14,161 nucleotides of DNA from JAYWFX01 sp043778575 (GCA_043778575.1 JAYWFX010000004.1:1-14161); one strand, 5' to 3'; counted from the stretch's first letter, positions 1-8,199 are shown. Notes: generated from the sequence alone by a model not told the origin. Numbers and translations are program-made.

Positions 1-902
1 AAAATTGCTTGGACAGAAGTCACAGATCCTTTGGTTGTAGATGTAATACGCTCTTGGAGCTTACCCATTTCTTCGGCTAGATTTGGTTGGTATCCTACAG
101 CTGATGGAATTCTACCAAGAAGAGCTGAAACCTCACTACCAGCCTGCGTAAATCGAAAAATATTATCTATAAATAATAGTACGTCACTACCACTCTCATC
201 TCTAAACTGTTCAGCCATAGTCAACCCAGATAGAGCTACTCGAAGACGAGCACCAGGTGGTTCGTTCATTTGACCAAAAACCAATGCAGTCTTGTCGATA
301 ACCCCAGATTCAACCATCTCATGATACAGATCGTTACCTTCACGAGTTCGCTCACCCACACCTACGAAAACTGAATAACCACTATGAAATCGAGCAATGT
401 TGTAAATTAACTCCTGAATAATAACTGTCTTTCCAACTCCAGCACCACCAAATGCACCGACTTTACCCCCTTTGATAAATGGACAAATCAAATCAACAAC
501 TTTGATACCTGTTTCTAGTACCTCTATTTTGTCTGACTGCTCACTCAATGTGGGTGCACTGCGGTGGATTGGGAGATGAGGAATAGAATTATCCAAAGCT
601 GGCTTGCCATCAATCGGGTTCCCTACTACGTCAAACATGCGGCCTAGAACAGCTTCACCCACTGGAACCATAATTGGTGCTCCAGTATCAACAAGTTTGT
701 CACCACGGGCTAGACCATCAGTAGCGTTGAGACTGATTGCTCGAACCACATTGCCTCCCAAGTGCTGCTCTACTTCAAAATTCATGACCTTTCCATCTTT
801 TTCAAGAGTGAGTTTATTGTAGATATTAGGTATTTGACCTGTTTCAAACTGCACATCGACTACTGGGCCAATAACTTGAGTGATAAATCCTTTTGATTGC
901 AT
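1..902 (-). CDS. atpD: F1F0 ATP synthase subunit beta, 3' part missing at window edge
   Basis: This is the catalytic beta subunit of the F1 sector, which makes or hydrolyses ATP on the cytoplasmic face of the membrane. From ATG at 902, 300 codons are open to the window edge. The N-terminal beta-barrel domain starts FITQVIGPVVDVQFE (residues 6-20). The Walker A loop GGAGVGKT is at 152-159, the catalytic-Glu loop GVGERTREG at 181-189 (E184), and the Walker B strand LLFIDNIFRF at 242-251 (D246). GSEVSALLGRIPSAVGYQP follows at 255-273. The DELSEED region and C-terminal domain lie outside the window. An in-frame TTG at 947 has a better Shine-Dalgarno sequence (GAGGAG, 954-959), but it would add 15 residues unlike the family, so I prefer ATG 902. 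The gene lies 72 bases after parA on the same strand. The usual upstream neighbour atpG is absent here. Confidence 0.98.
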   Translation of the reverse strand, partial: MQSKGFITQVIGPVVDVQFETGQIPNIYNKLTLEKDGKVMNFEVEQHLGGNVVRAISLNATDGLARGDKLVDTGAPIMVPVGEAVLGRMFDVVGNPIDGKPALDNSIPHLPIHRSAPTLSEQSDKIEVLETGIKVVDLICPFIKGGKVGAFGGAGVGKTVIIQELIYNIARFHSGYSVFVGVGERTREGNDLYHEMVESGVIDKTALVFGQMNEPPGARLRVALSGLTMAEQFRDESGSDVLLFIDNIFRFTQAGSEVSALLGRIPSAVGYQPNLAEEMGKLQERITSTTKGSVTSVQAI

Positions 903-953
903 AATGATATTCTCTAAAGCTAGTGGTAAATAACAAAAATTTGTCAAACTTCT

Positions 954-959
954 CTCCTC
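954..959 (-). promoter_or_regulatory. Strong Shine-Dalgarno GAGGAG upstream of atpD
   Basis: Read on the minus strand this is AGAGGAGAGA, the best purine-rich ribosome-binding match I found in the window. It is 6 bases before an in-frame TTG (947-945) but 51 bases before the ATG at 902, which best matches the AtpD family N-terminus. Either atpD starts at TTG with an unusual 15-residue extension, or the site belongs to a leader that positions ribosomes before atpD. An in-frame TGA lies just upstream of the site, so no longer extension is possible. Confidence 0.5.
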
Positions 960-974
960 TAATCAAATACTGTA

Positions 975-1754
975 TCACTTCATCTCTTTCAACTTCTTGA
1001 GCACCTCGACTACCAGATCTGTATACGCCTGACTCCCAACTGAATTTCCGTCGTAATCAAAAATTGCTTTTCCAAAAGATGGAGCTTCGGCTAGTTTTAC
1101 ACTTCTCGGTATAGATGTATGAAACAAATCCTCACCAAAGTTTTTTCTGAGCTCTGACCTGACCTCTCCACTCAATCTATTTCGACGATCAAACATGGTG
1201 AGCAAAATACCAAGGACTTTTAATTTTGGATGGAGTTTTGTTTGGATCTCGTGCAGGGTCACCACCAGTTGCGTCAAACCATCCAGTGCTAAATACTCGG
1301 CCTGAACAGGGAGCATGACATAATTACTGGCTGTGAGGGCATTGAGCGTCAAGAGTGACAATGATGGCTGACAATCTATCACCACAAAATCAAACTGCTT
1401 ACTAACAGTACCCGCAAGTGCCTCTTTGAGGATAAATTGATTCCCAGCTGGATTGTTTTGATTGAATTTACCGAGATGTATATTTGATGGAGCAACCCAA
1501 AGATTAGGAACATAGCTCGGATACGTCGATCCTGCAATAAGAGTTTGACCCTCCAATGTGGACAGAATAGTCTTTTGCTGATCTTTTTCGCTGATTATTT
1601 CGATTCCGAGGTGCTCAGAAGCATGACCCTGTGGATCTAAATCAATGAGAAGTGTCTTTTTACCTTTTCTAGCGAGTCCAGCTGCAAAATTGACTGATGT
1701 AGTAGTCTTCCCGACCCCGCCTTTTTGGTTTGTAATAGCGATTACTTGTGACAT
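975..1754 (-). CDS. parA: ParA/Soj-family ATPase (orphan, no parB visible)
   Basis: This 259-residue P-loop ATPase belongs to the ParA/MinD superfamily. These proteins dimerise on ATP binding and use DNA or membrane as a matrix to move plasmids, chromosomes or protein complexes. The deviant Walker A KGGVGKTT is at residues 11-18 with signature Lys K11 and P-loop K16. Motif LLIDLDPQGHAS is at 35-46 (D40), Walker B FVVIDCQPSL at 122-131, and the Soj-like PRSVKLAEAPSFGKAI at 216-231. It is full length and lacks the N-terminal helix-turn-helix domain of plasmid P1-type ParA, so it resembles chromosomal Soj. The ATG has no obvious Shine-Dalgarno sequence, and a promoter-like pair lies so close that the mRNA may be leaderless. 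No parB or parS is visible. It sits between a giant unknown gene and atpD on the same strand, so its cargo cannot be inferred from context. Confidence 0.93.
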   Translation of the reverse strand: MSQVIAITNQKGGVGKTTTSVNFAAGLARKGKKTLLIDLDPQGHASEHLGIEIISEKDQQKTILSTLEGQTLIAGSTYPSYVPNLWVAPSNIHLGKFNQNNPAGNQFILKEALAGTVSKQFDFVVIDCQPSLSLLTLNALTASNYVMLPVQAEYLALDGLTQLVVTLHEIQTKLHPKLKVLGILLTMFDRRNRLSGEVRSELRKNFGEDLFHTSIPRSVKLAEAPSFGKAIFDYDGNSVGSQAYTDLVVEVLKKLKEMK

Positions 1755-1763
1755 GTTTGTGAT

Positions 1764-1791
1764 ATTATTAAAAGAGTTGCTGTACTAACAA
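1764..1791 (-). promoter_or_regulatory. Putative promoter of parA
   Basis: On the minus strand TTGTTA (1791-1786) is followed after 16 bases by AATAAT (1769-1764); reading the -10 as ATAATA gives 17 bases. The box ends about 9 bases before the parA ATG, so transcription would begin at or just before the start codon. The match is moderate and the region is AT-rich, so chance matches are possible. Confidence 0.4.
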
Positions 1792-1839
1792 ACTCAAAGA
1801 ATCTGATTTCAACCTCACCATTCAATTTTGGCAAGCGCT

Positions 1840-1876
1840 AATAAACAAAAGTAAACTTTGATATCTGCTGTTTATT
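1840..1876. repeat. 8-bp inverted repeat AATAAACA/TGTTTATT between the giant gene and parA
   Basis: The perfect 8-base arms lie at 1840-1847 and 1869-1876, separated by 21 bases. The spacer contains a smaller inverted repeat AAAG-TAAA-CTTT. The element lies within the 178-base gap upstream of parA, about 50 bases from the putative parA promoter, so an operator is conceivable. No U-tract suggests a terminator. In sequence this AT-rich the repeat could be accidental. Confidence 0.35.
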
Positions 1877-1932
1877 TAAAAATTTACAAAAAACATCTCA
1901 CCAAATGATATCACAGTAGTTTAGCCACAGAT

Positions 1933-4900
1933 CTATAAATCTGTATAACCATTGATAACCCTCTCCACCACCATTAGATTTCGCATTTGGTATCTACCTC
2001 GTGGACGAACACCACCCGCTGAATCTACATAGACAGAGGGTGCCTGGGAATGTTTGGATATTAATGTTTTTCTATATTGAGTCAGTGAAATGTTTGAACC
2101 CACTTCAGTTTTTTGCTCTATTCCAAGTTCGTTTTGAGATGACGCACTGACCAGCAATGGAATTCCCATTTGGTTAGCTTTTTTCAGGGCTTGATCAATC
2201 ATTATTTTAGGAATATTTTGGCTTGCACTGACTGTGTATATTCTCTCCAGGTGTATATGTGGGTTACCGTCATTATCAGGAAGTAAACGCAAAATTGCAC
2301 GTGCAATAATACTACCATTGTGGTTTTTCACACATAATATCTTGGAGTTTGGATCAAAATACCCCAGTAGGCATTGATTAAACTGACCGTAATTGTAGCT
2401 TTGACACGACTGTACAGGCTTTTCACCAATTTCTAACGTGATCTGAGGGTCACTCGTATCACTGCATGTGAGTTTAGTTGCAGATTTAGATGTTGATGTC
2501 AGTTCCCCTGCTATTTTACTTAGCTCCGTCACAACAAATGTGTCTGCAGGATCAACAAGACTAGGCAAGATTCTCAACAATTGGTTCATTTTTGGCTGCA
2601 GTTTAGCTGCCGATTCTTTTGCGTCTTTAGGTTCGATTTCATTGAAGTCAGTTAATAGTATTGTGGCAATAGCTAGTTCGCATTGCAATTGGGTCTTTTG
2701 TCTTTCTAGCTCTGCATACTGTGACTCTAGTAATTTGAGTTGGTTGTACTCATCATCGTTTTCTAGTGTTGAAGCATATGTAATGAGCTTTTGCTTAAAT
2801 TTTGTGTTGAGTAAGCTATGGGTTTCACTTCCATTTTCTTTTAACTTTTCTTTGAGTGATTGTACTATTTCGTCTTGCTCTACCCCATTTTGGACTATTA
2901 TTTCCCAGTATGGCATCGGTATATGATCTATATTTTGTGCTAGGTAGGATTGCAGCTTTGTAAAAACCTCAATAGGAGTTGAATTCAAGTTTTCAGTGTA
3001 GGTATCTATTCCGTCTGCTCGCCAGATATTAAATTGATCAAGGGTGAGTCTCTCAGGCAAGAGTGAATTTTTTGTAAGTTTGAGTAGTGCGCTTTCTGCT
3101 GATACGTGAGCAGCTATGCCGAATTTAGTATCTGGATACGTGCCATTCACAATACTCATAAAAATATTACGCAGAGAGTCAATGTGTTTTGGTGATGAGC
3201 TGTATTGGGTAGTATAAATGATGGTTGGTACCACATCGGTGATCTGCTTTGAAAAGTTTGTCATTTGCCCAGGTTCCAAATACGGGATTTCGAAAATATC
3301 ACAGAGTTTATCAAAAATTAGCCGATTGCAGTCATCACATGTTTTGAGACTATTCACTTCTTCCACACTAACAAGACCCTGAATATTGAGCAAACTAAGT
3401 GCTGTAAACAGGTTGAGAAATTCATATTCATCTCCACCAACACTAGCCTTCAAAGGAGAAAATTCGTTTGCTAAGTCTGATTTTTTGATTATGGCAATCG
3501 AATCATAACATCTGTAGAGTCTCACCAGTGTTTGTTCTTGCTCAATATAGTAGTCAGGAACATCTAACACATTTTCAATTTTTTTCCAGAGTTTTGTTAG
3601 CGCTCTTGGAGCAAACCGCATATCATTAGCTGCTAAGGCCTCACCAACGACAATATGCTGACCTAAATTAGGTAGTATTTTTTGTAAGTCACTATCCGAA
3701 ATAATTTTAATAAGTGTAGTAATCGGGTTTGATCTACTCAATTGTACGACAAAATCCTGCCTCTTTTCATCGGGTATATACGTCAAACATGTCGCCAAAT
3801 TATCAAATACAGCTTTTGGATAATCAGATCCGAATCGAAAGATAATATCCGCAACGAATTTTTGGGAAATACCGTTAAACTTTGGCCAACTTTTAATAGA
3901 ATCGATAGCACTTTCTGCACCGCTTTTCATGTTGCATAAACTCGAAATGAAATTTTCTATCTCATCAGTAGTAAAAAGATAGGAGACAGCAGAAATATTT
4001 TTAAAAAATTGATTTGGTGCACTCATTCCTACTCGAAGAACTAACTCCTTAATTTTCTGAGTGTCACCTGTAAACAATGTAAAAAAGTTTTGAATGTCAC
4101 TAAAAAAGTCAGTTTCTCCCAGTAATAATTGCTCCTCGACAAGATCCTGAATTTCTAATTTCGATAACAGTCTTCTGACTATATTCCCAGACTCAATAGA
4201 TTGTTGTTGGCTATCGAAAATAGATTCAGTCTCAAGATAACATTTAACGAAATGAAAATTATTACTATTTTTGATATATCCTATAATCAATTCCTTGACA
4301 GATGCATCATCGAGATCTAAAAATGGTAACCAAATGCTGAGAGTATCGAGCAAAGCATTTTCGTTCATACCAGAAAGTAATGCTTCAATCACTTCATTAT
4401 GTTTATCTTTTGAAATGAAGTTAAGTATCAATTTCAAGTGTAGCATGACTCTGTGACTAAAATCTTTATCTGATAAAATCAAAGCTACACATTTTTGTTT
4501 ATTTTCCTCATCAATATAGTCAGTTTTTATCAGCTCAATAAATCTACCCATAACCGCAGATGGGTTTGTTTCTAATAACCCAGCAATCAGTGTGTTAATA
4601 CCATCATCACCAAAATACTCTCTGCATTTTTCTAAAAAAAACAATAAGCTTTCTGGATATTTATTATAGCGTTGAGTGAGTATAGTTACTCTATTATCTT
4701 GTGTTAAATACGGATAGGTAAATACAGCATCTAAATTATCAGGGGAGGTGGCGACACTCAGCTCAGATATGGTATTTTGGATTTGCTCTTCATGAAAATC
4801 AACACTAAAAAACTTATGATGTTTAATCAGAAAAGCAAGATGAGGGTCGTCTTGATACACTATTTCGGCAACGGTACAAATCTCGTCTTTGGTTAGTAAC

Positions 4901-5613
4901 CCATAATGTTCATATCCTTCAAATACATATACACCCAACCCAAGCAAGTCACGCATATATATGTGCTGTAATTCAACTTTCGCAGCTGGTTTCAATTTAT
5001 CTATGTTTTTCTCAAAAAGTTTACCAATCTTCCACTCACCAAAATGATTCAAAATTATTTTCTTTTCAGGAAACTCATTGGCTAAATCTAGAACAACTTT
5101 TTGAGCTGTTTCATCATTACCCACGTATTGTAAAAAGCTTCTGACAAACGAAATATACATATCTGGATTGCTTTTTTTTGCGTTATTGAGTAGCTCCCAC
5201 ATCTTTTCATCACCTAAAAACAACCTAACCTCAGGAACACAATCTAAAATAAGAAGGTGGTTGCGGATTAGACCAATTTGCAAGACATTCTTAAAATCTT
5301 CCTTGGAGTTATGGGCTATGCTCATTTGTTCTTGGGTAAATTCTATATTTCCTTTATTAATTTTAGTAAAAAAACCATCAACACTTTTTGAGTCTATATC
5401 ATTATTTTGAATAGCTTTACGGGATTCACGAAGTCGTTTTAGATGCTCTTGGTAATTCATCTTAAAAGTATATTCTGAAGCCTCTTTTTGCCTAACCTCT
5501 GCTACTGTCATGTTAAACACCTCTGGGTTAATTGCATACATGGCATCTGCAGGCGAGGCGATATACTGATCTTTTAGTTTTTCTGTTGATTTATATTTTA
5601 TTTTTTCTAGCAC
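1933..5613 (-). CDS. Giant protein of unknown function (1226 residues) with a distinct C-terminal domain
   Basis: I do not recognise this protein. It starts at GTG (5613) just after a good promoter. Residues 1 to about 940 look predominantly helical, with many short amphipathic stretches, no signal peptide and no membrane helix, as in an alpha-solenoid. Around 950-990 there is a Glu/Gln/Lys/Leu-rich stretch likely to be a coiled coil (QLKLLESQYAELERQ). Residues 1069-1226 look like a separate mixed alpha/beta domain. They include SCQS and NQCLLGYFD with C1070 and C1081, a strand pattern GSIIARAILRLL, then PHIHLERIYT, then a helix and strand ending GIPLLVSASS. The order strand, strand, helix, strand loosely recalls acetyltransferase-like folds, but I see no diagnostic motif and assign no function. 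It is probably cytoplasmic. parA follows on the same strand after 178 bases. The absence of stops over 3.7 kb makes the gene itself certain. Confidence 0.9.
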   Translation of the reverse strand: MLEKIKYKSTEKLKDQYIASPADAMYAINPEVFNMTVAEVRQKEASEYTFKMNYQEHLKRLRESRKAIQNNDIDSKSVDGFFTKINKGNIEFTQEQMSIAHNSKEDFKNVLQIGLIRNHLLILDCVPEVRLFLGDEKMWELLNNAKKSNPDMYISFVRSFLQYVGNDETAQKVVLDLANEFPEKKIILNHFGEWKIGKLFEKNIDKLKPAAKVELQHIYMRDLLGLGVYVFEGYEHYGLLTKDEICTVAEIVYQDDPHLAFLIKHHKFFSVDFHEEQIQNTISELSVATSPDNLDAVFTYPYLTQDNRVTILTQRYNKYPESLLFFLEKCREYFGDDGINTLIAGLLETNPSAVMGRFIELIKTDYIDEENKQKCVALILSDKDFSHRVMLHLKLILNFISKDKHNEVIEALLSGMNENALLDTLSIWLPFLDLDDASVKELIIGYIKNSNNFHFVKCYLETESIFDSQQQSIESGNIVRRLLSKLEIQDLVEEQLLLGETDFFSDIQNFFTLFTGDTQKIKELVLRVGMSAPNQFFKNISAVSYLFTTDEIENFISSLCNMKSGAESAIDSIKSWPKFNGISQKFVADIIFRFGSDYPKAVFDNLATCLTYIPDEKRQDFVVQLSRSNPITTLIKIISDSDLQKILPNLGQHIVVGEALAANDMRFAPRALTKLWKKIENVLDVPDYYIEQEQTLVRLYRCYDSIAIIKKSDLANEFSPLKASVGGDEYEFLNLFTALSLLNIQGLVSVEEVNSLKTCDDCNRLIFDKLCDIFEIPYLEPGQMTNFSKQITDVVPTIIYTTQYSSSPKHIDSLRNIFMSIVNGTYPDTKFGIAAHVSAESALLKLTKNSLLPERLTLDQFNIWRADGIDTYTENLNSTPIEVFTKLQSYLAQNIDHIPMPYWEIIVQNGVEQDEIVQSLKEKLKENGSETHSLLNTKFKQKLITYASTLENDDEYNQLKLLESQYAELERQKTQLQCELAIATILLTDFNEIEPKDAKESAAKLQPKMNQLLRILPSLVDPADTFVVTELSKIAGELTSTSKSATKLTCSDTSDPQITLEIGEKPVQSCQSYNYGQFNQCLLGYFDPNSKILCVKNHNGSIIARAILRLLPDNDGNPHIHLERIYTVSASQNIPKIMIDQALKKANQMGIPLLVSASSQNELGIEQKTEVGSNISLTQYRKTLISKHSQAPSVYVDSAGGVRPRGRYQMRNLMVVERVINGYTDL

Positions 5614-5619
5614 ACTACC

Positions 5620-5648
5620 AATATAACCTATAAATTACCTATCATCAA
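5620..5648 (-). promoter_or_regulatory. Promoter of the 1226-residue gene, leaderless arrangement
   Basis: On the minus strand TTGATG (5648-5643), a 17-base spacer and TATATT (5625-5620) form a good sigma70-like promoter. Six bases (GGTAGT) then separate it from the GTG start at 5613. Transcription would start at or within a base or two of the start codon. No Shine-Dalgarno sequence is present. Confidence 0.55.
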
Positions 5649-5705
5649 CTCTTTTGACCTATTGTGTAAATCAGTTCAAGCAACTAAACAGACTTTTGCC
5701 TTGGA

Positions 5706-6923
5706 TTATTTTCTTTTTAGTCCTATTACTGTCTCTCGCCAAAATTTGTAAAAGCGATTGATCTTTTTGTCTGGGTTCTCTTGTTTGTATGCAAACTCAT
5801 CTGCTACTCGTATATAGAGGTCAATGTATTTTTGGGTTATATTCTGGTTTTGGAAATCTACTGCAGTCTGACGAGCATTGGCTGATAACTCGGGGATACG
5901 GTCTGGATTTTGATAGAGATATTCTGCGTACTGTGTCATCTGATCAACCGACCCTACATAGCCATTTTCTTCTGGTTTCAGTAAATACCTGACAGCTTCA
6001 TCGTCCACCGAAATCACTGGTAACCCTAAACTCATGGCCTCTAGTAAATTTGTAGGTAAATTCTCTGTATGAGATGTAAAGATAAAAACAGAAGCCAAGC
6101 TACTCAGTGCATTGAGATCATTTAATTCGTATTTTCCAGTAAAAATAACCTGAGAGTTGATGCCCAAATATGTCACCAAAGTCTGTAGATTTTCAACTTC
6201 TGGACCCTGCCCCGCAATTATATATTTGGTGTTTGGATGTTTTTTTAGTACTGGTAATAGTGCAATCAAACCAACTTCCACACTCTTCTCCTTCGCGACT
6301 CTACAAAACGTCAGAAAAACAAAGTCATCAGCATTCAAACCTATAATCTTGCCGAGTTCTACATCGTATTTCATTGGTTCAAGATCATTACAACCAGTTA
6401 CATTTACTAGGTTTGTCATATGGGTTCGAACACCCAGACCAGACAGATACTTGTAGACTTTTATCGAGGGTGCGGTGATGTGATTGTAGTTGTTGAGAAA
6501 GATACGAATCATCTTGCGAATTGCTTGATTCCTGAGGGGTAAATTCAAATATGGATATTGTTCGATAAATGTGTGAAATGTGTGAATACACGGTACATTC
6601 AGTTTAGCCGCTATTGCAATACCCTCTGGCCCGCCAATCATGGTGTCATGAGTATGAATAATAGTCACACCCTCTCGCCTAAAAAACTCTGTGACTTGGT
6701 TGATGTAAAAATATGGTATTGCTAAATCAGGAGAGACATCATCATTTGTAGCAATTGCTCTAATAGGAAAAACCTCGCTACTATATATCCTACCCTCAAT
6801 TTTGGGTGTTGCAACGACCACACGGATTCCACAGTCTTCCAACCCAGACTTTAGATTTTTTACAGCTGCACACACACCATTCAAATCTGGTGGATATGTG
6901 TTGGTCAGTATTCCTACAATCAT
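5706..6923 (-). CDS. GT4-family (group 1) glycosyltransferase, diacylglycerol-glucosyltransferase-like
   Basis: This 405-residue GT-B retaining glycosyltransferase transfers sugar from a nucleotide-sugar. The N-terminal domain begins MIVGILTNTYPPDLNGV (Gly-rich acceptor loop). HTHDTMIGGPEGIAIAAKL at 90-108 and HTFHTFIEQY at 114-123 resemble glucosyl- and mannosyl-transferases acting on diacylglycerol or phosphatidylinositol. The donor domain has FCRVAKEKSVEVGL (206-219), IIAGQGPE (235-242) and the EX7E motif (E287 and E295) in SHTENLPTNLLEAMSLGLP. The segment usually reading P-x-G-(V/I)-D is here VNVTGCNDLEP (173-183), a mild departure. There is no signal peptide or membrane helix, but the C-terminus is basic (GLKRK), suiting a peripheral membrane enzyme. 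It follows dedA, Nudix and HAD genes, with 28 bases after the HAD stop. A glycolipid role is inferred and the exact acceptor is unknown. Confidence 0.9.
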   Translation of the reverse strand: MIVGILTNTYPPDLNGVCAAVKNLKSGLEDCGIRVVVATPKIEGRIYSSEVFPIRAIATNDDVSPDLAIPYFYINQVTEFFRREGVTIIHTHDTMIGGPEGIAIAAKLNVPCIHTFHTFIEQYPYLNLPLRNQAIRKMIRIFLNNYNHITAPSIKVYKYLSGLGVRTHMTNLVNVTGCNDLEPMKYDVELGKIIGLNADDFVFLTFCRVAKEKSVEVGLIALLPVLKKHPNTKYIIAGQGPEVENLQTLVTYLGINSQVIFTGKYELNDLNALSSLASVFIFTSHTENLPTNLLEAMSLGLPVISVDDEAVRYLLKPEENGYVGSVDQMTQYAEYLYQNPDRIPELSANARQTAVDFQNQNITQKYIDLYIRVADEFAYKQENPDKKINRFYKFWRETVIGLKRK

Positions 6924-6930
6924 ATTTTAT

Positions 6931-6959
6931 AATGTACCTCAAATATTTTTTTTACACAA
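6931..6959 (-). promoter_or_regulatory. Putative internal promoter before the glycosyltransferase
   Basis: TTGTGT (6959-6954), a 17-base A-rich spacer and TACATT (6936-6931) lie on the minus strand, with 7 bases to the ATG at 6923. The -35 overlaps the end of the upstream HAD gene. A GAGGT overlaps the spacer 12-13 bases before the ATG and could instead be a weak ribosome-binding site for read-through transcripts. Confidence 0.35.
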
Positions 6960-7623
6960 AAGCCTCTATAATTTCGATCATACTATCAGGACTTTCCACT
7001 AAATAATCAGGCGAATACTCCATCAGAGATGATTTAGATCCATAACCCCACGTCACACCTAACGATTTGATCTCACACTTTTTTGCCATTATCACATCAC
7101 GTTTTTCATCAGTAACATACAGTATATTTGCTGGTATCAGAGCATATTTTTTTATCAGCTGACCAACTATCTTGTTTTTGTTAAACACACCGTTACTACT
7201 CAAAACCTCACTAAAACTATGTTTGGCATGATTCGCATCTAAAAATTCATCTATAACCAATGTATTATTTGAGCTCAAAATACCAATGATTAGGTCTGGA
7301 TAAGCCACATGAATAAGTTGAATAATTAAAAGAATATTTTTGTAAGGGTGCAACTCCTTTACTCGTCGGTACATCTGAAGCTGAATAATCCCAAACAGGA
7401 AAAACCCACTCACCAGATTCACGTGTTGGCGTACAGCTAAATCCTGTATGGATAGACTCCGAATTTCTTCAAAACTATCTTCTGGTATCGGGCGAGCAAA
7501 AAACCAAGGGGCAAATCGATTGTACTCCTCAATAACCATCAAAAATGAATCGGCAATCGTCCCATCAAAATCAAACAACAACATCTTTCTCACACTGCTT
7601 TTCTCAGATGAGTCCATTTTCAC
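6952..7623 (-). CDS. HAD-superfamily hydrolase, phosphoglycolate-phosphatase-like
   Basis: This 223-residue cytoplasmic phosphatase of the haloacid dehalogenase superfamily uses Asp as nucleophile. Motif I is LLFDFDGTIADS (nucleophile D18, acid D20). A long helical cap follows (about 28-110). Motif II is ILSSNN at 115-120 (S117/S118), the motif III Lys is K149 or K151, and motif IV is YVTDEKRDV at 169-177 (D172, D176). The usual GD of motif IV is TD here, with the acidic pair kept. The GTG at 7623 gives a 20-base overlap with the end of the Nudix gene. An internal ATG at 7584 would give the classic start MLLFDFDGT and lies 19 bases after the Nudix stop, so the true start is uncertain. The substrate cannot be read from the sequence; coupling with the Nudix gene suggests metabolite clean-up or a phosphorylated intermediate. 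Confidence 0.88.
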   Translation of the reverse strand: MKMDSSEKSSVRKMLLFDFDGTIADSFLMVIEEYNRFAPWFFARPIPEDSFEEIRSLSIQDLAVRQHVNLVSGFFLFGIIQLQMYRRVKELHPYKNILLIIQLIHVAYPDLIIGILSSNNTLVIDEFLDANHAKHSFSEVLSSNGVFNKNKIVGQLIKKYALIPANILYVTDEKRDVIMAKKCEIKSLGVTWGYGSKSSLMEYSPDYLVESPDSMIEIIEAFV

Positions 7624-8197
7624 GAAGATATTTATCTGCTTTTACAATACAATAATTACCAGTTGACCATAGCATTTCGTCGGTATATGCCATTTCTACA
7701 ACTTTTTTAAAATCAAATTCAAACATCTCAATTGACTCAGTGTTTTCATTGTCTGACTTACCAAATGTCAAATCTGTAGCTAAGTACAAATGAATTTCTC
7801 CCTGCAAATTAGTCAAACCTTGATGGCAAACTCCCAAGTGAATAAAATTATTAGCACTAATACCCAGCTCTTCCGATAGTTCTCTTTTTGCAGCTACTTC
7901 TGGAGTCTCACCCTCATCGACATGACCAACGCACACACCGAGTATTTCTCTCCCCAGAGCATAGCGGAACTCTTTCCCAAGATATGCTTTTTTAGTGTTG
8001 AGATCGACTGGCAGGACACACGACGCACTCCCATTACCAGAACCAAAACTAACAACTGAAAAAACACCCTCATAATCTCCAAGTGTCACAGAATCCTCGC
8101 GAACTTTAACAAAAGGTGTCTGGTAGGCAATCTGCGAATCTGTAATAGTCCAAGATCCGTTTTTGATAGGAAAAGCTGAGCTACTAGGTTGAGACAT
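7604..8197 (-). CDS. Nudix hydrolase, ADP-ribose/nucleotide-sugar pyrophosphatase-like
   Basis: This protein of 197 residues has a perfect Nudix box GX5EX7REUXEEXGU: G91, E97, R105, E106, E109, E110, G112. The enzyme cleaves a nucleoside diphosphate linked to another moiety using Mg2+. The upstream region LGKEFRYALGREILG resembles ADP-ribose pyrophosphatases, although their usual Pro-Ala-Gly before the box is CVGH here, so substrate preference may differ. There is no signal peptide. The ATG is only 2 bases after the dedA stop, and its end overlaps the GTG start of the HAD gene, indicating translational coupling in one operon. The actual substrate is not determinable. Confidence 0.92.
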   Translation of the reverse strand: MSQPSSSAFPIKNGSWTITDSQIAYQTPFVKVREDSVTLGDYEGVFSVVSFGSGNGSASCVLPVDLNTKKAYLGKEFRYALGREILGVCVGHVDEGETPEVAAKRELSEELGISANNFIHLGVCHQGLTNLQGEIHLYLATDLTFGKSDNENTESIEMFEFDFKKVVEMAYTDEMLWSTGNYCIVKADKYLRENGLI

Positions 8198-8199
8198 AT

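Noticed and set aside
975..977. Recoded UGA (Gly) as in Absconditabacteria and Gracilibacteria
   Set aside because: TGA ends parA, the Nudix gene and the VTT gene at sensible positions, and glycines in conserved motifs use GGN codons.
975..1932. A complete ParABS partition locus
   Set aside because: No parB-like gene and no recognisable parS 16-mer is visible; only the ParA ATPase is present.
1927..1944. Hairpin ACAGAT-TTATAG-ATCTGT at the end of the giant gene as an intrinsic terminator
   Set aside because: The stem is only 6 A/T-rich pairs, overlaps the stop codon and has no following U-run on the minus strand.
2468..2926. Plus-strand open frame of 152 codons inside the 1226-residue gene
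   Set aside because: It lies wholly antisense to a 3.7-kb coding frame, is Ser-rich with low-complexity composition and has no recognisable domain. The same applies to the other antisense frames, such as 8633-8980 and 6157-6456.
5677..5703. Terminator after the glycosyltransferase (CAAGGCAA with TTGCTTG)
   Set aside because: The stem has a bulge, the loop is 12 bases and no U-tract follows. It is too weak to call.
6388..6591. Same-strand 67-codon frame inside the glycosyltransferase
   Set aside because: It is out of frame within a conserved GT4 domain and has no plausible independent features.
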